A DNA stretch of 50,749 nt, taken from assembly GCA_009837725.1 (NCBI GenBank), contig VXSY01000080.1, positions 1-50,749 on the forward strand, read 5' to 3'. Below the pieces are notes generated by a model. The model was not told where the DNA came from and made no database searches. It worked only from the letters and a program-made list of their open reading frames with translations. This document shows, one piece after another, positions 26,254 through 34,145 of the stretch (the stretch's first letter is position 1; each line of letters begins with the position of its first letter). Both the position numbers and the translations under genes were made by a program. This DNA comes from Gammaproteobacteria bacterium. GTDB taxonomy: Bacteria > Pseudomonadota > Gammaproteobacteria > Pseudomonadales > Azotimanducaceae.

Positions 26254-27999
26254 CCTGCGCAACTCCTTGTTGTTGCCTTGCCGGGAACGCGGTGTCGTCG
26301 ATCTGGTCGTTCAGCAACCGCAACTGCCGGAGGTCGATGAGGTGCGTCTGCGCACTGCGGACGACGTGGTCCAGAAGGTCCGGGCCGGCACTTTCCGCAG
26401 GTGCGCCGCGCTCACCGGTCGCCGTGGCTTGGCGGTCGTCGACCCACGCCTCCGTCTCCGGCTGTTCCAGCCACTGCACGCCGAGTGCAAAGGCCAGGTC
26501 CCGCGTGCGCTGCGCCGCCTGTCGCTCGATGATCTCGAGCGCCGTGGTAAAGAAGTACACGCCGCTCGTGATCGGTCCGAGGGCGTACATCCTCGGACTC
26601 GTGACATCCCGGTCAGCGCGCGGGACTACCTGGCCGGTTTCGAAGACGCAGTCGAGGCCGCCGTAACGGTGCGGCACGGCGAGACCGCGTACCAGGAGGT
26701 TTCCCACCAGCGTGCTGTCCGCGTCTTCCAGACGGCTCGCGGAGCCATTGGCGGCCACTAGGCGGTCCACCTCGAGCGGCGTGCCGCTGGTGAGGTGCAT
26801 CGTGAACGTCCCGCGACTGGCGTCGTGCGAGAACCGGCTTGCCCCTCTCGTTATCGTCAACTGCCCGGACTTCATGAGCGCCAGCACCCGTTCCGCGTTC
26901 TCTCTGGGAATCGACGCCCGATATGTGAGCCAGTCGTTCAGCCACTCGAGACCAGGATCTTCTTGTCCTCCTCCGCGAGGTGGTGCCAGAGCAGGTCGAT
27001 GTTGCGGTTGGTCGCGTAGAGCACCGCCTGCCAGGGCCGCGCCCGCCCCCGGGCGAGGGCAATCTCGTCCTCGTAGTAGTCGACGGCCGGCCTGTACTCG
27101 CCAATGATGTCCCGGAGCTCGACGGGATGGCCCTGGGCATGCTCGACCTCGCTGCCGAGCATCCTCGCCACGTCCGCAAGCCGCAGCTTTTGATCCGCAT
27201 CGGCAAGCTGCCCGATCAGGTCCTCGCGTTCGAGCTTCTCGAACCGGTAGCTGCCCCGGTCCGCCCGTACGGCCGGCAGACGGCCCTGGCGCGAGACACA
27301 CGAGATGCGCCCTGTGTGTCCCGCGGCCGCGAGGCCTAGGGCAACATCGATGGCCGTGAGGCGCGTGCCGATTACGCCGACGCTTGCCTCCGTCGGAATC
27401 TCCCGCGCGAGCCTGGCGATGGGATAGGCGTTGTGGTGGTAGCCGTCTTCGAGTTGCCAAGCCTCGGTGCGGACTCGCGGGAGGTGACCGATGGCCAGAT
27501 ACACGAACCGCGCCCGGAACGCTTCTCCGGCGGCCGTCTGCACACAGTAATCCCCGTCTGGGGTCGCGGGCGGGAGGATGTCGACCACCTCGTCGACGAT
27601 CGCATCGAGACGCCACCCGCGTTCTGCGGCCGCGCGGCTCGCGTGACACGCGAGGCCCGAAAGGTACTTGCCGACGACCGGCCTCGGCAGGTAGGCGTCG
27701 GCGTCGAGCTCCGCACCGCCCACGTCGCTCTGCCACTTGTCGGGGTGCTCGGCCGCCCAGCGGGCAATGCCGAACGCGCCGCCAAACGACCGATCCACCG
27801 CGCCGCACAGGGTGTTCATCAGGTTGCTTGACACATCCGGCGCGTAGGCGTTGCCGCCGCGCAAGCCTTGGGCGTCGAAGATCGCGATGGAGACCTGCGC
27901 GGTACTGAGGCCGTGGGGCATCGACTCGACCATTTTGGCGGCAAGGCCGATGCCCGACGCGCCCCCGCCGACGATGGCGATCGTGTAGTTCCGCGTCAC
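26219..27999 (-). pseudogene. FAD/NAD(P)-binding oxidoreductase, single frameshift
   Basis: The N-terminal part (GTG 27999, VTRNYTIAIVGGGASGIGLAA, GHLPRVRTEAW, SVGVIGTRLTAIDVAL) resembles the FAD-NAD(P)-binding family that includes E. coli YdhS. It stops after KKILVSSG near 26938. The C-terminal part continues in another frame as EWLNDWLTYRASIPRENAER through RMYALGPITSGVYFF to a stop at 26219. Joined, the product is about 590 aa with no missing block, which fits one lost base near 26945. If the shift is an assembly error this is an intact gene, the first of an operon with the halogenase (which starts inside its 3' end). It could supply reduced flavin or act on the same substrate. Confidence 0.75.
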
Positions 28000-28014
28000 G
28001 AAAAAGGCGCCCCC

Positions 28015-28034
28015 CGCCGCCCAAAAAGGCGGCG
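28015..28034. promoter_or_regulatory. Leader hairpin between divergent operons
   Basis: Perfect 7-bp stem CGCCGCC/GGCGGCG with a 6-nt loop, in the 99-bp gap between the FAD-protein start and the cytochrome gene. Read on minus, a GGGGGCGCC and a T5 run follow just before the GTG start, so a small attenuator or a structure masking the ribosome site is possible. On plus, a TAGAAT (28082-28087) could be the -10 of the cytochrome gene. Confidence 0.35.
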
Positions 28035-28098
28035 AACCTAACAGTGAGAGGTGCGATGGTCAATCGGCCACCCGCGACTTGTAGAATGCGCCTCCGCC

Positions 28099-30597
28099 AT
28101 GAGTGGAACGCCCCACAGGACGGCATGGATGGCGCTCCTGCTGGTCGCCGTCGCCGGCATGCACGACCTGAAGGCCCGGGCGGCGGACACGGACAGCGAC
28201 GCCGCCGGCGCCCGTCCCACCCAAGCAAGCACCATTGTTGTCGATGAGGCCAGGGGGCGCGTGTGGAGCGTCAATCCCGATCACGACTCCGTGACGGCCA
28301 TCGACGTGCGGCGCCTAGTCAAGCTGTTCGAGGCACGCACGGGCGATCATCCGCGCACGCTCGCCATAGCGCCGGACGGCACCGTGTGGGTGGTGAACCA
28401 GGACGACGCCTCACTCAGCATCCTTGACGGCGACACCGGACGCACTCGGAAGCGCGTTGCTCTGCCGTATGCGTCACGCCCCTACGGCATCGCGTTCAAC
28501 CCCCGCGGCGATGCCGCGTACGTGACGCTGCAGGCCGTTGGGCGGCTGCTCCGGGTCGATGCTCAGGGCAGCCGGGTCACGGCCACCGTTGACGTCGGGC
28601 CAACACCGCGCGGCCTCGCGGTCACGGCGGACGGCAACCGCATTCTCGTCACGCGTTACATCTCGCCGCAGGACCGTGGGGAGGTCACCGAAGTGGACGC
28701 CGCTTCGTTGCGCGTCGTGCGGCGCTTCGAGTTGGCTTTGGACCCAGGACCGGACGGCCCCCTCGGCAGCCGGGGCGTACCCAACCACCTCGCGGCCATA
28801 GCCATCGCGCCGGACGGGCGGGCGTGGGTGCTCTCGAAGAAGGACAACACCGGGCGCGGGCTTCATGTCAGCGGCAAACCGCTCACGTTTGAGACCACCA
28901 CGCGCACCATCGTCTCGCAGCTCGATCTCAAGTCCCATCGCGAAATCCTCGCCGCCCGGCGTGATCTCGACAATCGAGCAATGGCGGTCGCGATGGCGTT
29001 TGGCCGGGAGGGCAAGCGCGCCTTCATCGCTCTGCAGGGATCGAACGCGGTCGATGTGCTGGATGTCGCTAGCGGGCAAGTCGTCGGCGCCCTGCCGGAA
29101 GCGGGTTCCGCGCCGCAGGGCCTCCTCGTCGATGCGCGCGGCCGCCTGTTCGTGCAGAACTTCCTGTCCCGCGACGTGGCCGTCTTCGATCTGGCGGACG
29201 CCGATGCTGCCGAACTCCCATCGCTGCTCGCGCGGATCGACGCGACCGCTGTGGAGCCTCTGCCGCCCAAGGTGCTACTCGGCAAGCGCATCTTTCACAA
29301 CGCCGCGGACGAGCGCATGTCGCGCGACGGCTACGTGAGCTGTGCGAGCTGCCACATTGAAGGAGGCTCGGACGCCCGTGTGTGGGACTTCAGCGGCCGC
29401 GGGGTGCACGGCGGCGGCCTGCGCAACACCATTACGCTGCACGGCCGCGCCGGCCTTGGGCACGGTCCCGTGCACTGGCGCGCCGACATGGACGAGATTC
29501 AGGACTTCGAGATGCTGATGCGGACGACGCTGCAGGGGGCGGGGTTCGTGGCCGACGCCATTTTCGCTGCGCGCGCCGCGAACTGGGTGTTCGGCCCGCC
29601 GAGCGCCGGCCTCAGCCGGGAACTGGACGCGCTGGCAGCCTACGTCGCCAGCTTCACGACCGTCCACCCCAGCCCGCATCGCCGCCCGGGTGGCGCGATG
29701 ACCACGCCGGCCCTCGCCGGGGAGCTAGTCTTCCACGCGAAGGAAACCGGGTGCGCCACCTGTCACGCACCCGCGAGGTTCACCGACAGTTCACTCAACC
29801 GCAGCCCCGGTTCCGGCCGGTCCGCGGACTGTGCGCCGGCCGCGCCATGCAGCGCGCGTACCACGATGCACGACGTTGGGACTCTGTCTGAGGCCGCCGG
29901 AGACTTTCGCGCCAACACACTGCGTGCTCTGGACACGCCCACGCTGAAAGGAGTCTGGGAAACCGCGCCGTACCTGCACGACGGCTCCGCCGCGACGCTC
30001 ATGGAGGTGATCGAGCGCAACGCCGGCGACCTGCACGGCACCACGTCTCACCTGACGGACACCGAGAAGCAGAACCTCGTCGCCTATCTCGAGCAGCTCG
30101 ACGACACGCCGGTCGCGACGTCGTTGTCGTTGACGGCGGCCGGCTCCCAGTCCATGCACACTCTGCGCTTCGAGGGGCGCGCCGGAGGCACCGGCGGCTT
30201 GCGGGTGAAAGGCATGTCGTTGCAGGTGGTGACGGAACAGACGGGATTGGTGGCGAGGGTTTTCCTGGGCACCCGCGACGCTGGCGGGCCCCTCGCCGAG
30301 GCGCCCGTCTCGGGCGACGAGATTGCGTTGACTTTCCACGCGCCGCCACTGATCGGCGCGGGTGCCGCGCTCCCATTCCTTGTGACGGTAACGCGAGCGG
30401 ACACAGAGAACGCGCCGGTGACAAACGTGGACATCGTCCTGACCGGGGTGGAAGCGGAGGGCCTCACCTCGCGCGATCGTTCGATCACGCTGGGCATGCC
30501 CTTGGGCAACCGTCAAGCTGCTCCACCGTCCGGCCGCACGCGTCCGCGAGGCGCATCGGAAGCGGGCCAAGTGCGACCGCACCGGATTCACGAGTAA
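28099..30597 (+). CDS. Secreted beta-propeller / di-haem cytochrome c (MauG/CcpA-like)
   Basis: 832 aa. N-terminal signal peptide (WMALLLVAVAGMHDLKARAAD), then a YVTN-type beta-propeller (about residues 40-390) with repeats such as RPYGIAFNPRGDAAYVTL and PRGLAVTADGNRILVT. A di-haem region follows with two CxxCH sites, CASCH and CATCH, and the cytochrome c peroxidase/MauG signature DTPTLKGVWETAPYLHDGSA. A last Ig-like stretch of about 110 aa ends the protein. It acts in the periplasm. Members of this family reduce peroxide or oxidise protein side chains; the target here is unknown. ATG 28099 lies 11 nt after a TAGAAT. Divergent from the FAD/halogenase operon. Confidence 0.87.
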   Translation: MSGTPHRTAWMALLLVAVAGMHDLKARAADTDSDAAGARPTQASTIVVDEARGRVWSVNPDHDSVTAIDVRRLVKLFEARTGDHPRTLAIAPDGTVWVVNQDDASLSILDGDTGRTRKRVALPYASRPYGIAFNPRGDAAYVTLQAVGRLLRVDAQGSRVTATVDVGPTPRGLAVTADGNRILVTRYISPQDRGEVTEVDAASLRVVRRFELALDPGPDGPLGSRGVPNHLAAIAIAPDGRAWVLSKKDNTGRGLHVSGKPLTFETTTRTIVSQLDLKSHREILAARRDLDNRAMAVAMAFGREGKRAFIALQGSNAVDVLDVASGQVVGALPEAGSAPQGLLVDARGRLFVQNFLSRDVAVFDLADADAAELPSLLARIDATAVEPLPPKVLLGKRIFHNAADERMSRDGYVSCASCHIEGGSDARVWDFSGRGVHGGGLRNTITLHGRAGLGHGPVHWRADMDEIQDFEMLMRTTLQGAGFVADAIFAARAANWVFGPPSAGLSRELDALAAYVASFTTVHPSPHRRPGGAMTTPALAGELVFHAKETGCATCHAPARFTDSSLNRSPGSGRSADCAPAAPCSARTTMHDVGTLSEAAGDFRANTLRALDTPTLKGVWETAPYLHDGSAATLMEVIERNAGDLHGTTSHLTDTEKQNLVAYLEQLDDTPVATSLSLTAAGSQSMHTLRFEGRAGGTGGLRVKGMSLQVVTEQTGLVARVFLGTRDAGGPLAEAPVSGDEIALTFHAPPLIGAGAALPFLVTVTRADTENAPVTNVDIVLTGVEAEGLTSRDRSITLGMPLGNRQAAPPSGRTRPRGASEAGQVRPHRIHE

Positions 30598-30702
30598 CGC
30601 ACAAGGGCGATCGGTGCGGGCACGCAGCAGAGCCGGTTTCCACGGCAGCGCACGGCGAGAAACGCGAATCAACCTGCCGTTTCGATCAGTAGGCGTTGGG
30701 GA
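30598..30702. other. Non-coding start of a 323-bp gap
   Basis: Nothing recognisable here. The gap between the cytochrome gene and the VOC gene also holds the cassette remnant at 30703-30857 and a further 63 bp without signal. Confidence 0.4.
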
Positions 30703-30857
30703 AACGCGCGGATAGATCGAGGGCGTGTTGTCGCCCCACGCAGAGACCGCTCTCGGGAGGCGGCGGCGAGCGTATTCCTGTCCCGCGCCGGCACCTGCAG
30801 CCACGCATACTTCCGATCATCCGGCGCTTTGATTTGCGCCACCAGGAAGTCGACCGC
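30703..30857 (-). pseudogene. Deleted remnant of the nucleotidyltransferase/partner cassette
   Basis: Bases 30703-30742 match the 3' end of the partner gene (compare 20325-20357: GATCGAGGGCGTGTTGTCGC). From about 30743 the sequence jumps to the 3' third of the nucleotidyltransferase (compare from about 20918: ACCTGCAGCCACGCATACTT). Translated on minus it gives DFLVAQIKAPDDRKYAWLQ and ARDRNTLAAASRERSLR, close to the intact protein, then the partner's WGDNTPSIYPR in another frame. Relative to the intact locus about 560 bp are missing between the two matching blocks. Non-functional. Confidence 0.85.
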
Positions 30858-30920
30858 CATCAGGCTTGTGGCGGTGGAGATGGCGGTCAGGGGTGAAAGC
30901 GCAAGGAGCATCACCGGCGC

Positions 30921-31307
30921 CTATTGTCCGCGCGTATCCGCGGAGGCGGTGCCGAAATAGAGCGTGTGTCCGTCCGGATCCTCAATCACGAACTCGGTCA
31001 TTCCCCACGGACGGTTAGAGACGCCTTCGACGACCTTTACGCTGGCTTCCTGGACTTGCCGGAAAGCGGCCTCGATGTCGCGCACGGCGAAGTGGATGTG
31101 AAGGTGCTGCCCGTTTCGAACGAAGTCGATGCCGGGGTCGGAGTCCTCCACCAGCTTGAGGTGGATCATCCGGTCGCCACAGCGCACACCGGCGTAGAAG
31201 CCCTGATATCTAAAGGAAAGTGCGAAGCCAAGCTTCTTGGTATAGAAACGGATCGCCCGCTCGAGGTCCGTGGTGCGGAGTTGGGGTACGAGTTCTTCAA
31301 TCTCCAT
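30921..31307 (-). CDS. VOC-family (glyoxalase/bleomycin-resistance fold) protein
   Basis: 128 aa, one VOC domain with paired beta-alpha-beta-beta-beta units. Visible: LVPQLRTTDLERAIRFYTKKLGF at the start, LHIHFAVRDIEAAFRQV at mid-length and FVIEDPDGHTLYF at the end. The His and Glu/Asp residues are compatible with a metal site, but the reaction cannot be assigned. GGAGGGA precedes the ATG at 31307. Confidence 0.82.
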   Translation of the reverse strand: MEIEELVPQLRTTDLERAIRFYTKKLGFALSFRYQGFYAGVRCGDRMIHLKLVEDSDPGIDFVRNGQHLHIHFAVRDIEAAFRQVQEASVKVVEGVSNRPWGMTEFVIEDPDGHTLYFGTASADTRGQ

Positions 31308-31337
31308 CGCGCGATTCCCTCCTTAGACTTGGTTAGG

Positions 31338-31490
31338 GCGCTCTTGGGAGCGCGTCCGCAGTTCGCTCGCGCAAGCTGCTGGCCTCCCTAACTCGCATAC
31401 GCTCGCCACAGGCTCCTAGCGCGCCCTTGCGGGCGCGTCGGCAGTTCGCTGCGCGAACTACTGGCCTTCGTGCTCGCATTCGCTCCTAGC
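31338..31490. repeat. Two direct copies of an 82-bp double-hairpin repeat
   Basis: Each copy has two consecutive hairpins. Copy 1: GCGCTC/GAGCGC (31338-31353), then GCAG..CGC/GCG..CTGC (31358-31379). Copy 2: CGCGCCC/GGGCGCG (31420-31437), then AGTTCGC/GCGAACT (31443-31459). A similar tail (CTGGCCT.., CTCGCAT.CGCTC) follows each. The stems differ in sequence but keep pairing, as in repetitive extragenic palindromes. They lie between the VOC and UspA genes, both read on minus. Confidence 0.7.
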
Positions 31491-31932
31491 TCCCGTCCGG
31501 CTCGCGGACGCGAACCGCCAGCACGTTGCAGTTCGCGCCGTGGAGTACGCCGTTGGCGGTGGAGCCAAGGAGCAGGCCGAGGCCGTGGCGGCCGTGGCTT
31601 CCGACGACGACGAGATCGCAGGCGTTGTCTTCGGCGAATCGATGGATTGCGGTGATGGCGCGACCGTGGACTACGTGCTGACGGGCTTGGGGAACGCCGT
31701 ACGTTTTTCCGAGGCGCGCAAGGTGGGCGGCGGCGTGTTCTTGCAGGCGGGCCATCTCGTGGGCATGCAGGTCGGGGAGCATGGTCGAGCCATATCCGGA
31801 GCCGATGGGCTCGATGGCGTGCAGAATATGCACTTGTGCGTTGGGTGGTGCGATTTCGGCAGCCGCTTCCACGACCTGAAGGCTCTCGTTGGTGATGTCG
31901 ATCGCCACCAAGATTCGTTCGTATTTGGCCAC
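31486..31932 (-). CDS. Universal stress protein, UspA family
   Basis: 148 aa single Usp domain. ILVAIDITNESLQVVEAA at the N-terminus and the ATP-binding signature VVGSHGRHGLGLLLGSTANG (G-x2-G-x9-G-S) near residue 110 place it in the ATP-binding group. Its last codons overlap the end of the double-hairpin repeat. Likely a cytosolic stress-induced protein. Confidence 0.9.
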   Translation of the reverse strand: MAKYERILVAIDITNESLQVVEAAAEIAPPNAQVHILHAIEPIGSGYGSTMLPDLHAHEMARLQEHAAAHLARLGKTYGVPQARQHVVHGRAITAIHRFAEDNACDLVVVGSHGRHGLGLLLGSTANGVLHGANCNVLAVRVREPDGS

Positions 31933-32034
31933 GGGCTGATCCTCCGGCAGGGTGGTTTGTCGTACATGGGGACCCTGGCGCCGCTTTCCAACACGGCAGC
32001 GGCAGGAAGACGTTCTCCTGCGGCCTCTGCCCCG

Positions 32035-32262
32035 TCAACCGGATGCGCCCGCGAACTGAAACACCTCTTCGAGCGGCTTGTCGAACACGTGGGAAATCCT
32101 GAACGCAACCTCGAGCGATGGCGAGTACTTGCCCCCCTCGATCGCGTTGACCGTCTGCCGGGTGACGCCGATCTGGTCGGCCAGTTGCTGCTGGGTCATC
32201 TCACCGTGGTGGAACCGGAGGGTTCTGATCTGGTTGCGGACACTCGTCCTCGATCGTGCCAC
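32035..32262 (-). CDS. Small XRE-family (HTH_3) transcriptional regulator
   Basis: 75 aa from a GTG at 32262. Helix-turn-helix MTQQQLADQIGVTRQTVNAI followed by EGGKYSPSLEVAF and a short tail, the usual shape of single-domain Cro/YozG-like regulators. The GTG lies 2 nt after the stop of the membrane protein gene, so the two are one operon. The palindromic operator in front of that operon (32710-32724) makes autoregulation likely. Confidence 0.88.
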   Translation of the reverse strand: MARSRTSVRNQIRTLRFHHGEMTQQQLADQIGVTRQTVNAIEGGKYSPSLEVAFRISHVFDKPLEEVFQFAGASG

Positions 32263-32264
32263 GT

Positions 32265-32684
32265 TCAGATCCCGCGGCGATAGTGAACGATCTGCAGCGC
32301 GCCCTTCGCCACCTCGGAACCGAACAGCGAGATGAGAAGCAGATGCGCCACCCAGACGCCGCTGACCGACAGGATGAGCGCCATGATCGCGCCAATGACG
32401 CCGACGCCCAGAATCCACGACGACTGGCTTTCCGCGCGACAGGCGATCAGCCGATCACGCTCGTCGGCCTCGACGGACTGGCTGGCGACCGCCGCGACGA
32501 CGTGGCCGGCGATGTTGATGGCTACGACAAGGGCGATCGCCACGGCGAACACCGGCACGAATGCTGGCAGAGCACTGACGCCATTCGACACCATGAGACC
32601 GGCCACGACCAAATAGCTACCCAGGCCGACGACGAGACCGACGAGTTGAACCCAGACGCTCTTTTCTTCGAAGGATGTATCCAT
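32265..32684 (-). CDS. Small four-helix integral membrane protein, DUF2178-like
   Basis: 139 aa with four predicted membrane helices: LVGLVVGLGSYLVVAGLMV, FVPVFAVAIALVVAINIAG, LGVGVIGAIMALILSVSGV and a last one around VAHLLLISLFG. A loop ADERDRLIACRAE lies between helices 2 and 3. Membrane proteins of this type are often encoded beside a small XRE regulator, as here, but their function is unknown. First gene of the operon. Confidence 0.82.
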   Translation of the reverse strand: MDTSFEEKSVWVQLVGLVVGLGSYLVVAGLMVSNGVSALPAFVPVFAVAIALVVAINIAGHVVAAVASQSVEADERDRLIACRAESQSSWILGVGVIGAIMALILSVSGVWVAHLLLISLFGSEVAKGALQIVHYRRGI

Positions 32685-32709
32685 AGGAATGATCCCAAGT
32701 CTGGTGCAG

Positions 32710-32753
32710 TTGACACAGTGTCAAAAATAATTGACTCCGACGGTGTCTGTCAA
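32710..32753 (-). promoter_or_regulatory. Promoter and operator of the membrane-protein/XRE operon
   Basis: Read on minus: a consensus -35 TTGACA (plus 32748-32753), an 18-bp spacer and TATTTT (plus 32724-32729). Directly downstream is a palindrome, TTGACAC-A-GTGTCAA (32710-32724), with 7-bp half-sites covering the expected transcription start. Further TTGAC/TGTCAA half-sites at 32731-32735 and 32760-32765 give a spaced array. This arrangement fits repression by the small XRE protein. Confidence 0.65.
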
Positions 32754-32896
32754 GGATTCTTGACATGAGACGGCGATGCCAACGCTGTTCGGTCGGGGGC
32801 GGTACTCTTGAGGGGGTTTCCGATTTCGTTGACAGGGGGTGCGGCAAACGGTCAAATTGCGGCGCATTCGGACTGTGCCGGACGGAGTTGAGCCAC

Positions 32897-33690
32897 ATGT
32901 CCATCCCCCAGTATTCCGCCGATGCGCCGGCGCGTGAGGTTGCCGCGGCGTTGGGCGAAGCCGGATGCGTCGTCGTAACCGGAGTGATGGATGCGGAGTT
33001 GCGCCAGTCGATCGCGGGCGAGTTGGCGCCGCACATGGCGAACGCGCGATACATCGAGGAGGACGACCCGGCGCATTTCTATCCCGACCGCACGCGCCGC
33101 GTAACCGCTCTTGTTGCGCGTTCTCCAAGCGTCACCGACCGCCTAGTGGCACACCCGCTCTGCCGGCAGATCTGCGAGACCCATCTGCTGCCCAATTGCG
33201 AACACGGCTACCAACTGCATGTCTCCGCCGCACTGGAGGTGGGCCCTGGCGCCCGCAAGCAGGTTCTGCATCGAGAAGAGGATCCGTTCACCTTTTTTCC
33301 CCTGCCGCGTCCCAAGATCATCGTGGCCAGCATGTGGGCCGTTTCGGACTTCCGCGCAGACAACGGCGCCACGTTGTTGGTGCCTGGCAGCCACAGGTGG
33401 CCGGCGGACAGGAAGGCTGCACCGGACGAGGTGCGAAACGCAGAGATGCCGGCCGGCTCGGTGCTGTTCTGGATGGGTGGAACGCTGCACGGCGCGGGGG
33501 CGAACACGTCCGAGGACCGGCGCTACGGAGTGATCCTCACCTATTCCCTGGGCTGGGTGCGGCAGGAAGAGAACCAATACCTGAACGTGCCGCCGAGTCG
33601 CATCGCGGAGCTGTCGCGACGGAGACCAGGCACATGCTTGGGTTCGACATGTACGCGGGGCTTGGCTTCTACGACCCGACCATTGCCTGA
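32897..33690 (+). pseudogene. Phytanoyl-CoA dioxygenase family protein, frameshift near the 3' end
   Basis: Reads from ATG 32897 (MSIPQYSADAPAREV) in one frame to about 33625 (PPSRIAELSR), where the natural C-terminus RHMLGFDMYAGLGFYDPTIA continues in another frame to TGA 33690. One lost base near GCGACGGAG explains it; the corrected product is about 264 aa. Fe-site: VLHREEDPF, giving HxE rather than the usual HxD, and distal His in GTLHGAG. NGATLLVPGSHRWP is typical of PhyH oxygenases. Uncorrected, the frame runs on into the next gene and mimics a fusion protein. Confidence 0.72.
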
Positions 33691-33706
33691 CGCGCCCAGC
33701 CCGGAC

Positions 33707-34135
33707 ATGGGCGGCGAGTGGGAGATTCGGCCCTTTGAGGCACGGGACGGTGAAGCGGTGGTGGCGCTTTGGCACGCCTGCGGCTTGGTGGTGCCGTGGA
33801 ACGACCCGGTCAAGGACATCGAGCGCAAGCTCCGCGTTCAAGGGGAGATGTTTCTCGTTGGTTCGCTGGGCGGAAGCGTTGTGGCCACCGTGATGGCTGG
33901 CTATGAAGGGCACCGCGGATGGGTCAACTATCTGGCCGTTGCGCCGGAGTGTCGCCGCCAAGGCTTGGGGCGCCGGATGATGGAAGCGGCACAGGCACGC
34001 CTGCACGCGATGGGGTGTCCGAAGATCAACCTGCAAATCAGGAAATCAAATCTGTCGGCGGCCCGCTTCTATCGCTCCCTCGGCTACGTGGAGGACGAAT
34101 CCATCAGCATGGGGAAGCGGCTGGTGGAGGATTGA
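33707..34135 (+). CDS. ypeA: GNAT acetyltransferase YpeA
   Basis: 142 aa. Close in pattern to E. coli YpeA: MEIRPFEARD-like start, LVVPWNDPVKDIERKL, GYEGHRGWVNYLAV, the acetyl-CoA loop RRQGLGRRMM and the YpeA end SMGKRLVED. The acetylated substrate is unknown. ATG 33707 is 16 bp after the real stop of the dioxygenase gene. The open frame upstream is shared with the frameshifted neighbour, so a separate start here is the simplest reading. Confidence 0.88.
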   Translation: MGGEWEIRPFEARDGEAVVALWHACGLVVPWNDPVKDIERKLRVQGEMFLVGSLGGSVVATVMAGYEGHRGWVNYLAVAPECRRQGLGRRMMEAAQARLHAMGCPKINLQIRKSNLSAARFYRSLGYVEDESISMGKRLVED

Positions 34136-34145
34136 ACGGGGCGGG

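Noticed and set aside
32765-34135. A single 456-aa protein joining a PhyH oxygenase to a GNAT acetyltransferase
   Set aside because: The natural PhyH C-terminus and stop (33690) exist in another frame and ypeA has its own ATG at 33707. The apparent fusion is caused by a one-base shift near 33625.
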